Shown: positions 12,700 through 24,400 of the stretch, in pieces | Position numbering within the stretch: the stretch's first letter is position 1 | Layout of the letters: every line of letters begins with the position of its first letter | NCBI GenBank assembly: GCA_024699855.1 | Contig: JAMPIQ010000002.1 | Span: 14,756,001 to 14,820,000, forward strand | Origin: Aphelenchoides besseyi | Taxonomy: Eukaryota > Nematoda > Chromadorea > Rhabditida > Aphelenchoididae | DNA length: 64,000 nucleotides | Direction of reading: 5' to 3' | Position numbers and translations under genes: made by a program | Notes under the pieces: model-generated | The model's input: only the letters and a program-made list of their open reading frames with translations | Database searches by the model: none | What the model was told of the DNA's origin: nothing

Positions 12700-13891
12700 T
12701 TGTTGTAGAACAATATCGTTCTTCTTCATGTTTAGTTTCAAATGTCATAGCATTTTTCTTCTGCATCGGATTGTTGAATCAAATCGTTTGATAACCAGCG
12801 TTCTTAGTTGATTCCGAGTATTTTAATGAACAAACGTTAGTCTTCCTATTGTACCAATCCGAGTAGTTTAGGACCTGTAATGCCTCATCGTTTTTAATAG
12901 GAATTTTATCAAAAACAATTTGCTGGTCGACTTGAAAATTTTTACGTCAGGAATTGTTGTTTCGTTGTTAACCCCGGACTTTAAGATTGAAAGTTGTTGA
13001 GCAGAAAGGTTGTTTGCTAAGTGTTTCAGTAACTCAAACTCTTTATCTTCTACTCATCAAAACGTTCCTTTCGATACCCCGTTGTTGTTTCTTCATTTGT
13101 GGTGACCATAACTTCTTTTTTTATCTCCGTTTCGTTAAACGGGCCTCAACAATTTGTGCTTCGATGTACACAGCTACGAGCATTTAACGTTTCTTTGCGC
13201 CGTTCTATTTGCCGATCCGCTAATTTTGTTTGTCCAACATAAATGATGTTAAACTGGTAAATCTACGATCAATAGAGAACACATCGATAGTTGAAGGGCT
13301 TTTAGGAGTTTTGGATTTCAAAGAAATTTAAGATTGAAAAACGATTTGATTAAAGAGTTGAATCGATGACAGAAGACCATTTGAGTAAAAACTTCTTCCA
13401 AAGAAATGTTGCGGTCCCTATGAAATCGTCAGATACATTCCATTTTCCGGGCACTCAACGAACAAGTTCGCAGGACGCACACCATTGAGTGTGTGCGGAG
13501 GAGCTGCTTCGCCTCTCCTGCGTTACTGGAGAGCGGCGAATAGAAAGCTGAGTAGCGTAATTAGCGAGTATGCTGAAGTTACTCGTAGTCGAAGAAACCG
13601 AATATAAATCTTTTTCCTTGAGATCATCTAAACCTTTTAGTCGACGTTTTTGATTGAATTCTTTTCATGACCTTTGCATTTAATTTGCATCGGAAACGTT
13701 TGTTTTCAAGCTCAATTATTTTTCCTTGATATGAACGTGGATTTTCTACTCGTTGCGTCAGTCCGTTCTGCTCGTTTTTTGGTCAAAAATTCATGTGGAT
13801 ATATTTAAGGTACCTATTTTCAAATAAATGTGGCTGGGCCACTCTTCCTGTCAAACAACTCGAAACAACTCCCGAGATAGTCGAGACGACA
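12700..13891. other. Intergenic
   Basis: AT-rich, no supported exon. A small GC-rich hairpin-like stretch lies near 13470-13530 (CACACCATTGAGTGTGTG). The right end is the 5' flank of the next gene; an in-frame upstream ATG at 13793 could add 33 residues to it. Confidence 0.4.
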
Positions 13892-16800
13892 ATGAACTCG
13901 CAAAACCATCCACTTCTACCCACTGGTCTTACGACCCTGCAAGCACAAATTGATGGTATGTTCGCTTGTCCTATTCGATAACTGTATTCAGGTCTGAACA
14001 ACGCAAATAACGTGAACTCTCCACTTTTGATGTCCACTCTCCAGCAACTGTCTAATTTGACGAATCCTGGTTTCACTTCACAGTTGGCACTTAATCAGAT
14101 GGGAAACGATCTTTCTACGGTTTCTTGGACGGGACAGTCCTGGTTGGATTCGGTAGATCATATGATTCGTTCTGTTAGACATATAAATTTACAGGCAAAA
14201 ATGGCCGCAATGTACAACTTGCTGCAAACTGCAAGGTATGACTTTAACATTAAAGTTTTGTTCAAAACAGTTGCCATTTCAGCATAAATGAACAACAACT
14301 TCAAACAATAAACGCAATGAATTCACTGGAACAAAACCTCAAATTTTTTGCACAACAATCTGCTACCGCCGATAGCTCAGCTAACACGTTGAATCAATTG
14401 ACTGCTAACATTGCATCCACAATGCACAGTCAAATTGATGCCAACTTGTTGCTTCAAAGTCATGCATCTGATTCGTTGGCCTCGTTATTGCAAACCGCAA
14501 ATGCTCCCGAAATCAGCGAACCTCAAATATCAACAGTCGGTGTTTCTCGGATTCCCGAAATGAATGATAACGAATCTAATTGCCATGCATCCAAAGCCGA
14601 AAGTAGCACAGTGAGTTTAGCTGCACAACTAATACTAACCAGCACCAACAACTCAACTCTGGAGAATGAAAACCTGCTAACCGTAACAAAACTACTTCAA
14701 CTTTCATCCACGCAGCCGAATTGTATCACGACGGAGGTGTTGTTTTACAGTCAATTTTTTCTTATTGTCATGCACTTTTGTTTCTTTTTGATCTTATATT
14801 ATTAAATACATTTTAGTCGCACTCAAACGCCACATCTGAACAACCACCGTTTTCAAGCACCGTTCCGACTCATGAAACGGAGAGAACTACAACTCAGCTG
14901 CCTGCATCAAACGCCGAAACTCTTTCTGTAGATCATTCTGTTCCTTCTACATCAACGACAACTTCCAATGCTTTAGATCTAAGCAACAACATCACAAACT
15001 TTGAAAACTACGATCTCAATGATTTGCACGAATTCATTCTCGACAAAAATCCCAACAATCAAACGGCAGTTTTTGATAAACAAACAACCAATGAAATGTC
15101 GTGTAGTACGAGTTCACAGCCAAATTCATCGCAGCTAAAGTTGTCAAATTCTACGATTACTCAACATCCGATCATCTCTGCATCTTCACAAGCGAGTGAA
15201 AACAATTTCACAGAGCCCGATTTCTTCAGCAATGAACTCGAATTCGATCTTGGACTTGCTAATGGGTCGTTTGATGCGCTGAAGTTTCTGAGAGAAATGA
15301 CTGTTGGAACAGAGCCCGATTATCTCGAGTCTGTGGATCAGGCCGAACTCAATCCTGTTCAAGTAAGTTGAGATTTCATTAAATCTATACTTATAATCGC
15401 ATCTTTGTTTATTTCATGCGATATTTTCAGTTTACTCCTCCCGATTCACCTCAAATTTCTCAAAAACCGGAATTCGTAGAGCTGAGTTCAAGCACAATCT
15501 CATTATCTCAGCACAATTCAAATCCCTCTTCATCCAATATCACGGCTTCTAAGTTTACGTTTGATGATCTCGAAAAAACAATGCCTAAACTCGATGCTAT
15601 GTTTCCAACTGTGAAATCTGAAGCATCAAAATCAATGCCATTGATGTTCATTCCACCCGTAGCCTCCACGTCAAGTATTGTCGATTCATCGAAATCCGAA
15701 ATCAAATCTCCAAACAAACCAGTTGCTGAACATAACTCTCTGCTACGAAAGATCAACAAGATTCCCATATACAAACAACAGTTTGTCAATCTTACCAACA
15801 ACACTTCCGAACCAAAAGGTATTTCTCTTAATCTGTTTATACATAATATATGACGTTAAGACAAAGACTGCTACAGCTTCGTTGACGATGAATTTGAAAT
15901 GTCCAAACCAACGAATAAGACAATCACAACAAAAGAAACGGATTCATCTACTCGCATCAATGTAGCAACAGAAAAAGTCAGTTGTTCTCATTAATGTTCA
16001 TTAGCATTTTATTTCAGGTTGTTCACAACAACTTTTCTACTCGTCGTATTTCGCTACGAGAACATCGAGACTCAGCCACGAATCGGTTACCAAATACAGG
16101 CCCAACATGGAGCGAAGAGTTTGTTGCTCGATTGAAAGCGGACAGAACCGCATGGATTTGCGTTGATCCATTTCAACCAACAGAGATTTCCGTCGATGAA
16201 ACGCCTAGTTCGTTGAAATGGACGGCCACAAGAAAAAACTCATCTCTACGCGTTGTTGTCAAAGAAGTTTCCATGGATGACACAGCTAACGAACAGTGAG
16301 TTCGCAGATTAACTGATAACTCATCGTCTTTTAGAATCGATTCCAATCGTCCACGACTTGTTTTAAAGTTCATCAAACCAATCGAATTTCCCGTTGTTGA
16401 ACAGGCAAACACTTTCGTGCCTCCCGTCACCGATGTCGAAGACAAAACTTACAAGAATAAGCGGAAGAAACATAAGAAGAAAGAACGCGACAATGAATGG
16501 GAAGAATATCCGGGAGCTATCAAAAAGAGAAGAAAGGAAAAGAAACATCATCGACATTCCGTAGATCATCACAATGCACTCAATAGGTAAGTTCTTTGCA
16601 AGCTAAATATGTGAAAATATTTGTTATTATTCTATTTCAGTGAGAATCACTCCTATCCAACACGATCATCTACCAGCAGTCACAACGAGTGTAGTCAACA
16701 CGAACCGTCAACGTCTTCCGCTTCTGAAATGCGACTACATTCGAGCTCTTCGATTACCTCGAACTGTTCATCTGTTTCTCTATTGAACAACACGTTTTTG

Positions 16801-18034
16801 GACGGTGCATTTACTCGACGGTATTCATCTTTCTGCCAAACACAAAGCGATTTGCCCAAAGGTACATTTGTGTTGTCGAAAGAAGAAGCGTGGAGCAAAG
16901 ATTGTGGTCTGTGGCGTATCGATAGTCAGAATTTATTGCAAAGATTTGTACCGTGCGATGAGAATCCTGGTTGTTATAGAAACAGTTCGAATGTAAGTGA
17001 AGAATTGGCTGGAAAGTACTGAAAACAACGTCTTAGTACACTGGTTGGTGCGATGAAATAGCAGAGAATTATATCGTAATTCATGTTGAATTCTTGAAAC
17101 AAACACGTGCCGAAACAATTGTAAAGCCAATACATCCCATCGATAGTATTTTGCCTGCACAAACCTTTGAAGATGCTTCGTCCATTTCTTGCAATGCCGT
17201 CGAGAGCAACGCGGAAGACGGTTTAATGGAAGAAGAACAGTACGTGAACATTGTTGACCAAGTGATTGATTTCCTCTTGCAAAATTGCACTGAAAGTTAC
17301 ATCAACGATCCGATTGTTCTGCACGGTATGTATTTACGTTACATAAAAGGCATTCATCTGAACTTTGCAGGCTCAAAATATGCTGATGTGACACGTAAAT
17401 TTCTTGAAAACAATCAGCGATGCAAAGAACACATGCATTTGATATGTGAATTGCGAAGAGATGTTACAATGCTCTTGGATCATTACACTACTCTACTTGA
17501 GATTTTCAACGTTCCAAATGACGAACTTGACGATTTGGATGTTTGTCTTGTGTGCGGTAAAAGAACTGATCTTCAATTACTTGGATTACATTCTGCCTTA
17601 CATTACAACCCACAAACTTTGGAGCTGATTGTAGGCAACACGAATACTTCTTTTGTCAATTCAATGGTAAGATATCTTGTTTGTTCAATGATTCGAACAT
17701 ATTTTCAGAGTCTTCTTGCATGTCAAACATGTGCCCAACATTTGAAAGGTTATCATCGAGCACAACACGGTTTCTTTTTACTACGAAAAGCGTGTCACAA
17801 CTACGTAAGTGTTCAAGAATGCAAATCTTGGAACCCAGATCTTTAGATTATTGATTTGGCATTGCAACGACCCAATGCCTCCGGAAAACAACTATTTGCA
17901 ATGGCCATGAAGAGCAGAGACGAATTACAAGACGTAGGTTATACAAACGAAAAAAAAGCTGATTAGACGCATTTCAGAGCATCGATCAAATCGTCCACTT
18001 GTGGACTCAATACGCACCTTCAGAGACCATGTAA
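13892..18034 (+). CDS. QSER1/PRR12-like nuclear protein (DUF4211-type C-terminus)
   Basis: Fourteen exons close in frame: 13892-13955, 13992-14235, 14283-14736, 14817-15362, 15431-15818, 15861-15976, 16018-16295, 16335-16586, 16641-16992, 17037-17325, 17371-17666, 17709-17804, 17847-17933 and 17978-18034. The product is about 1172 residues. The N-terminal ~600 residues are Gln/Asn/Ser/Thr-rich and probably disordered. A very basic Lys/Arg/His block (KKHKKKER) lies near residue 750 and looks like a nuclear localisation or DNA-contact region. The C-terminal third is ordered: LWRIDSQNLLQRF, YTGWCDE, then two Cys pairs (CLVC and CQTC) with conserved His that could bind zinc. This layout matches the DUF4211 region of vertebrate QSER1/PRR12 chromatin proteins as I remember it; I could not align them. 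The gene is followed within 60 bases by a long inverted repeat. Two of its short introns (17326-17370, 17667-17708) are multiples of three without stops. Confidence 0.65.
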
Positions 18035-18093
18035 ATAACCCAACTATTGTCTTTCATTGGCCCTGTAATTATACCTCATTGTTAACGTTTCTT

Positions 18094-18918
18094 ACAAGGA
18101 CAGGTCCTGAGAGATTACCGCTACTTTTGGCTGAATTATAGATCAATCGACGCGGAATTTTACGTTGATTTTGAATATACCCATCTTTTTTGCCCAGTAG
18201 CAGAATTGGCCGAGTTATTGGCCAAAAACCAAAAACACTGAAATCGCTAAAATCGTAGTGAAGTCCGTTTATTTTTATCCTACTTCATTATGGAGATATT
18301 GACCGTTCTATTTGCCCAGAATTCATTCCGGGTTATGGTCCGCTAATCTGCCCTCGAAAGTGTGAGCTGCAATAGTCGAGTGAGCAAGTGATGGGCTTGC
18401 GAACTCTTTTGGAGGTCTGAGTTCGATTCCTTCGATCGTCACTTTCAAGTGCTGCGTTCTACCAAAACAACTCCAAAAAGTGAAAAAAAAGTTGGTTAGA
18501 TCCCTCGTAGCCACCTACTACTCGCTCTTTTCCTTCTTTTTGCTTTGTGGATACGAGACAGCAAGTTGCATTCGACAACAGAGAATCGAACTCAGACCTC
18601 CAAAAGAGTTCGCAAGCCCATCACTTGCTCACTCGACTATTGCAGCTCACACTTTCGAGGGCAGATTAGCGGACCATAACCCGGAATGAATTCTGGGCAA
18701 ATAGAACGGTCAATATCTCCATAATGAAGTAGGATAAAAATAAACGGACTTCACTACGATTTTAGCGATTTCAGTGTTTTTGGTTTTTGGCCAATAACTC
18801 GGCCAATTCTGCTACTGGGCAAAAAAGATGGGTATATTCAAAATCAACGTAAAATTCCGCGTCGATTGATCTATAATTCAGCCAAAAGTAGCGGTAATCT
18901 CTCAGGACCTCTCCTTGT
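18094..18918. repeat. Long inverted repeat, 335-base arms
   Basis: Arms 18094-18428 and 18584-18918 are reverse complements with about one mismatch (in the outer ~10 bases), around a 155-base spacer. The left arm carries pol III-like promoter boxes: an A-box-like TAGTCGAGTGA at 18373 and a B box GTTCGATTC at 18421. The right arm carries the same in reverse. A tRNA-derived SINE duplicated head-to-head, or a foldback element, would explain this. The similarity implies a very recent origin or active gene conversion. It lies 60 bases past the stop of the QSER1-like gene and may fall in its 3'UTR. Confidence 0.9.
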
Positions 18919-21461
18919 TAGTAGAATGAAAAGCTACTTAAAGTAGAAGAGGAAATTTCTGTTGATTTTGAATTTTGAAATTTAAATTCATTGCGATTTA
19001 GACTATAAGAAGTTTATAATAGTTATTCAGATTTCTAGTCATTGCACAAACAAGTTTGCTGTTGTATTAGAACTCGTCAGTGTAGTTCTTTCAAAATGCT
19101 AATCGTCGAGCTAACTAAACAGAAGTTAATCTTCAATGTTCTGATCATCTCAGAAACGTTTTAAATCAAGAAGAACACTTTTTTACTAAGATTTATCTGT
19201 GAATGAATATGCTTTTATCGGATTCAGCAATGAACAACACTCCTCAGAATTACATCATTTGCTAATTAATAAAAGTTGTTATCTATCCCTAAGCTCAGAT
19301 TTATTCCTTTAACAGCCGCGCTAAGAGAATTGTTATCGTATTATTAGTGGGCATAGACAAAGATCAAACTATGCGTTCAATTTACACGAAGCATGTTTAT
19401 CTCATAAGATTAGACCTTCGATTCTTCTTCACATTTTTGCGCCAAATTCTAAAACCCTCAAGGAAAACACTTTGAAACACGCAGACAAAAGGAACATACC
19501 AATTTTGGCATTTCACTTCTTCCGAAAACGGTTTATCGTGCCTTTTCGAAAAAATTCATCTCACGCTTCGTCATCAACACCTCAACAAATAAATAGACAA
19601 AGCCACATTCATGCGCAGTGTGCGCTATCGTGTCAGAACCTCTCAGTCGACTATAGCGCATTAGTTCGGTGGGCTTTCGACCACACGAAGTTTTTCGCTC
19701 TTCGTCTCTTCGACGAGCGCTTATTTCTCTTATCCTCTCGACCGAGATTCTCTGGTGGTCGATGTTTTAAAGTTTGTAGAAAGTGGATAGTCTAGTTGTG
19801 AAATTGATTGGATATTGAACTGTTGGCGCAATGGAAACGTAGAAGCGAAAAGTCGCAAAACAATGAAATGGACCAAAACATCTTAAACTACCTATTGAAT
19901 AGAATGGAAATAAACAATTCTGGCGTCCGAATGTCGTCATTAAGATGATCGTCGTACGAAGCCGCACGTAGCTCGTTTATTGAAAGTTTATCGCCACGAA
20001 TCGAGCGACACAACCAACGAGTACGCAAAACAGGTGAACGTGTGTATTTGCGGGTGTTCACGCGTTCTAGACGTGTGAGTGTAAATTTAATGTCAAATCC
20101 AAACCATTCAGTCAACGGTTGCTCGAAGTTTAGATATACGACGATCGCGGAAACTTGACGTCCATTCGCACGGTTCTTGTAATGACCCGATGAATCACCT
20201 CGTAGGTTGTCGACAAAACCACGAGTGAAAAGGTTGGAGAGTTTTTCGAACTTTGTTTTGTGATTCAGACTGATAACTTCCGATTATGTTCGAAGCGATT
20301 GATACGAAATGAATCTTGACGGTTTGAATTCAATTTGATCGGCGTTTTCGTCCCATCAAATTAATCCACCGGTGCAGATGAAAAGATCACTTCAAAGCGC
20401 CATTTTGCCACGTTCATTCGACATTCTAATTCCTGTGACACTGCAAAGATCGCTATCGAGTTTACACACCGGTGATTGACGTGCTTCGTTGGTTGACGCC
20501 TTTGATTCGACCGCAGAGACACGGATTGTTGACTAAACGCTTTCGAATGTCTTTGGCAGCTCGTTGAAGTTATCCGACGAACGTAGTTGGAAGCTTTTTG
20601 TTCAGAAAATTTCTGGAACCATTTCGCTTCTTATCATTGTCTTCAGATTCCTATCTTTCAACAAAGTGGATTACAAGTTCGCGCGCTCAAACGAATCGCG
20701 ATGTCGAGTGAAGAGTTTGAACGTTGTTGGTCGCCAAAAAAACGTTCAACTTCCCGAGAGTGTGATTCCCGGCTTAACGTGTTTCTGACCGAGAATTTCC
20801 CAACTGATCCACGCGAATTTCGATATGCGTCATGATTTCGTGTTTTCGGTGTGTCAAGTTCACCTTTTTTTCAAATTGCTAATGTTCTCGTTCGTTCGAC
20901 CTCTCGTCTCTCGACTGATTTTTTGCGTCGTCCGCTCTCGTTGCTCGCCACCACGATCCCGTTGAGCGAGAACTTTTTCTCGTGGTGCATCGCCTCTTTT
21001 CCCGCATTGATCTACAAGTTCGCTTCGGGAAGTGGGGTTTAAGCTTCGAAACCGCTCAATCGACACTGGCGATTGCCTTCAGTCCTACCAAAAAAAGTTT
21101 CCTGCCGCTCGGACATCTGCTTCCGAATCGTCTACATGATTTCGTAGTGTATTTGGTTTCGTTGACATGCGTTCAAAATTTTCGATCTGTAGCAAATTGC
21201 GCCCTATTGGATACTATGAAGATGAAGAGGTCCAGAAATTTGGTCGTTGTTTTCAGGATATGTTTCCAATTCTTATGTTTCACCCTTTGTGCGTTTTGAA
21301 GTCTCGTATCTTCGCATTTTCATCCTCAATACGTGTATTTACGTGTTTGTGAATGGTCAAGTGATCTTATTCTTTAATTGATCTTTAGTCAAATTCCATT
21401 ACATCTTGGCTCATAATCACGTGTAAATTCCACTGCCAAAATTACGACGTCATTAGAAACC
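18919..21461. other. Intergenic, upstream of the MATH gene
   Basis: About 2.5 kb without a supported exon. It should contain the promoter and 5'UTR of the MATH-domain gene on the right. Several open frames near 20560-21300 overlap on both strands and have no family signature. Confidence 0.4.
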
Positions 21462-24400
21462 ATGCGCAAAGAGGTGGGCACTTCGTCAGCCGAGACCGCC
21501 CAACCCGAAGACAATGAACATGTTCCAACGGCATCACCATTCTCCAGAGAACGAAGCGAACTGATTGCGGACGATGAACCGGGAGCAAGTGGCGCCGACT
21601 CTCGAATGCGAATACTACGTTCCAGTAGCGACGAAGACGACGAAGATGCAATGATACCGTGTGGTGATGGATATATGGTGGCGGCGGCTCAGCTGAAACG
21701 GCACAATTTGAAAGCCAAGGATGTGACTCCAACGGTTAAACGACGACACTTTCAAGCGTCGTTTACGTCCGAAGAGGATAACGAGGATTTGAACGAGGAA
21801 ATCGATGAGGATTTGGACGGCGATGACGAAGACGATCGAACATCTTCTTCGTGCGCTTCATCGTGCAGCCACGAGTCTCCCATAAGCGATATGACGATTT
21901 CCATGCGAATGTGCAACAGCGAAGGTTACAACACAAGTCCCGACGTAACAAGTAAGTCGCAATCTTTTGATTCTTACGTTGTTGTTGTACCTTTCAGACA
22001 ACTGGAAGTCGGCATCTGAAATGAAAATGACCACACGAAAACGAATCGCAAAACGATTAGCTGCTCCCGAAATGCTTATGCGAACGAATCGCCGCGAACT
22101 GACCGCTTTGTTGGAAGCAAAAAAGGCGGGAATAAAGAATGGACAACGTACGAGAAGTGCATTCAAAAAGAATACGACCAGTTCGTAAGTCATCGAACTG
22201 TTCGTTACGAAGGCTGATCGTTATTTTTAGATTTAGTCAAACCGGAGATCACGACGAAGGCGGAACGACCGTAAACGAATTGCTTTTGTCGGCGCCAAAA
22301 GTCGATCAAACCGTCGACACGTTTAGTTGGCCGAAAAGACGTCTGGATTCAACGTTAACGGCCCGACCAATCGCAACACCGAAACATCGAAATCGAATCA
22401 GCGACGGCTCGCGAATAATCAGCAACTGTTCGACGGCCTTGTCGACCCTCGACTCCAATCACTATTGTCATCGGTCGGTGGCGGTTCAAACGTTGCCGGA
22501 CGACGAGTATCCATCTCACTATTACTATCACACGCCCAACTTCAAACCGCACGTCATCGACTCGCCGCTGATAAAATGCATTATGCCGGAAGATCTGCCG
22601 CCGAGAAGTAAGTGGCAAAAACAACGAAGACTTAAATCGCCAACTCTTGGCTATATGTCTGCGCAACAGAGTTGTGACTAACGCAACGAAGTTTTTCGTT
22701 TGGCGATTGAAAATTTCCATTCGCACTCGCCGATTGTTGTATTTTCTCTTTATACATAGCGCTATGAAATTTGTTTGTGAATTCAACCTAAAGCTCAATA
22801 ATGACAAGTCTAATGGTTAATATTTGGGTTTTCTTCCGACACTCTTAACTTCGCTCTTTCAGAACAAGTCGTACAAGATAGTTCACCCGAAGGTACCCTG
22901 CGATTAGTGATCGAAAACTTTTCGCTGATGAGCGACACGGTCCGCGGTCCCAGTAAGGTCGTACATGATGTGCCCTGGTGAGTTGGATCGAAAGATTTCG
23001 ATTGTTGAAATTGGATTGTTTAGGCGTATAATGATCATGCCTCGACAACACATCGTACAAAAGAAGGGAACCACACAAAAGTGTCTCGGCTTCTTTCTGC
23101 AATGTTGTCCCGATGCTTATTCTGAGTATGTGAATACGATCGTTTTGACTGTTCGACTGTTTTGCTTTCAGTTCGTGGTCTTGTCAAGCAGCAGCCGAAT
23201 TGAAATTGATCTCGCAGAGACCGGGAATACAAAACTTTTCACGCAAAACAAATCACGTCTACACGGCGAAAGAAAACGATTGGGGTTATTCGTGTTTCAT
23301 GACATGGGCGGTAATTGATTATTTAAGGCAGCAATGAATTGTTTATAGGATATTCTCGACGAAAATCAAGGATACATTCTAAACGATTCGGTTATCTTGG
23401 AGGTTCATGTTAAGGCCGATCGTGCCAAAAACATACTGTAAGTTTGTTTGTTTGTCAATAGTCTTCGGCTGCCGTCTAACTGACCTCTATTCGTCATTTT
23501 AGTTCATTGAGTGAATTCCGCAAAAAGATCAACGAGTATATTCGTGTGGCGCAAATGCAATGTGAACGTGGACTAATCGACAAAGCGATCGATTGTAATA
23601 GCCAGGCGATGAAGTTCTGCAAAGACAAAGATCCTGAGTGTTGTCGACGACTTCAAACCCAACACGACGAACTTGTTGCTCAAAAACTCAAACAGTCGAT
23701 TGCGAGGATTGAACGAGGTAAAACGAAAAGATTCGAATTGTAATCTCGATTTATTAGGTGGTGATTCGCTCACTGGAGAAGCCGATCCGGCGGCCAACAT
23801 CACCGCTCTCCGAATGGCTATGACCGGCAATTCGGCACGAGCGTCCGCACAAAATCGAAGTAAACGAGGTAAAGATGCGAAGTCAACGGACAAACGTCGC
23901 GATTTGGATCAGTTGGGCGATCGAACAATGGCGGTGAATGAACACACTCAACGGATGTTAATTCGAATGTTTAGATGGACACAACGGACTTTGGAGATGA
24001 ACAGAACGCGAAGACTGATACCCGCAACAGCAACTCCTCAACGGTGACCAGCGACAAAGAGAACGACGGTCAAAAGGAATCGTCGGAATCACAAAATTCG
24101 ACCAAAAGGACAAACAACTCAGCTGGAGAACTACATACTCCCGAAGGACATTGCCGAACCATTATGAGCGTTAAACAATTAAAAGATTTGGCTCTACGAA
24201 TGGTAAGTGATTATTCAAATCTATTTTAACATATCTCTCACTTTTAGTCGCAGTCGAACAATGTCGCCGAAGCTGAACAGTTGTTAAAGTACTTAAGCGA
24301 TAACTCGGTACGTTGACATCTGATGTCAAACACTAACGTTGTGGCGAACTGTGCTGTGAAATAGCTAAAACTGAAAGCTTCCAAAGTTTGTAGACAAGAA

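Noticed and set aside
14611..14642. GTGAGT...CCAG inside the third exon of the QSER1-like gene as an intron
   Set aside because: Only 32 bases, shorter than any supported intron here, and its removal would break the frame.
18323..18689. Two open frames giving the same peptide on opposite strands
   Set aside because: They are the two arms of the inverted repeat read in opposite directions, not genes.
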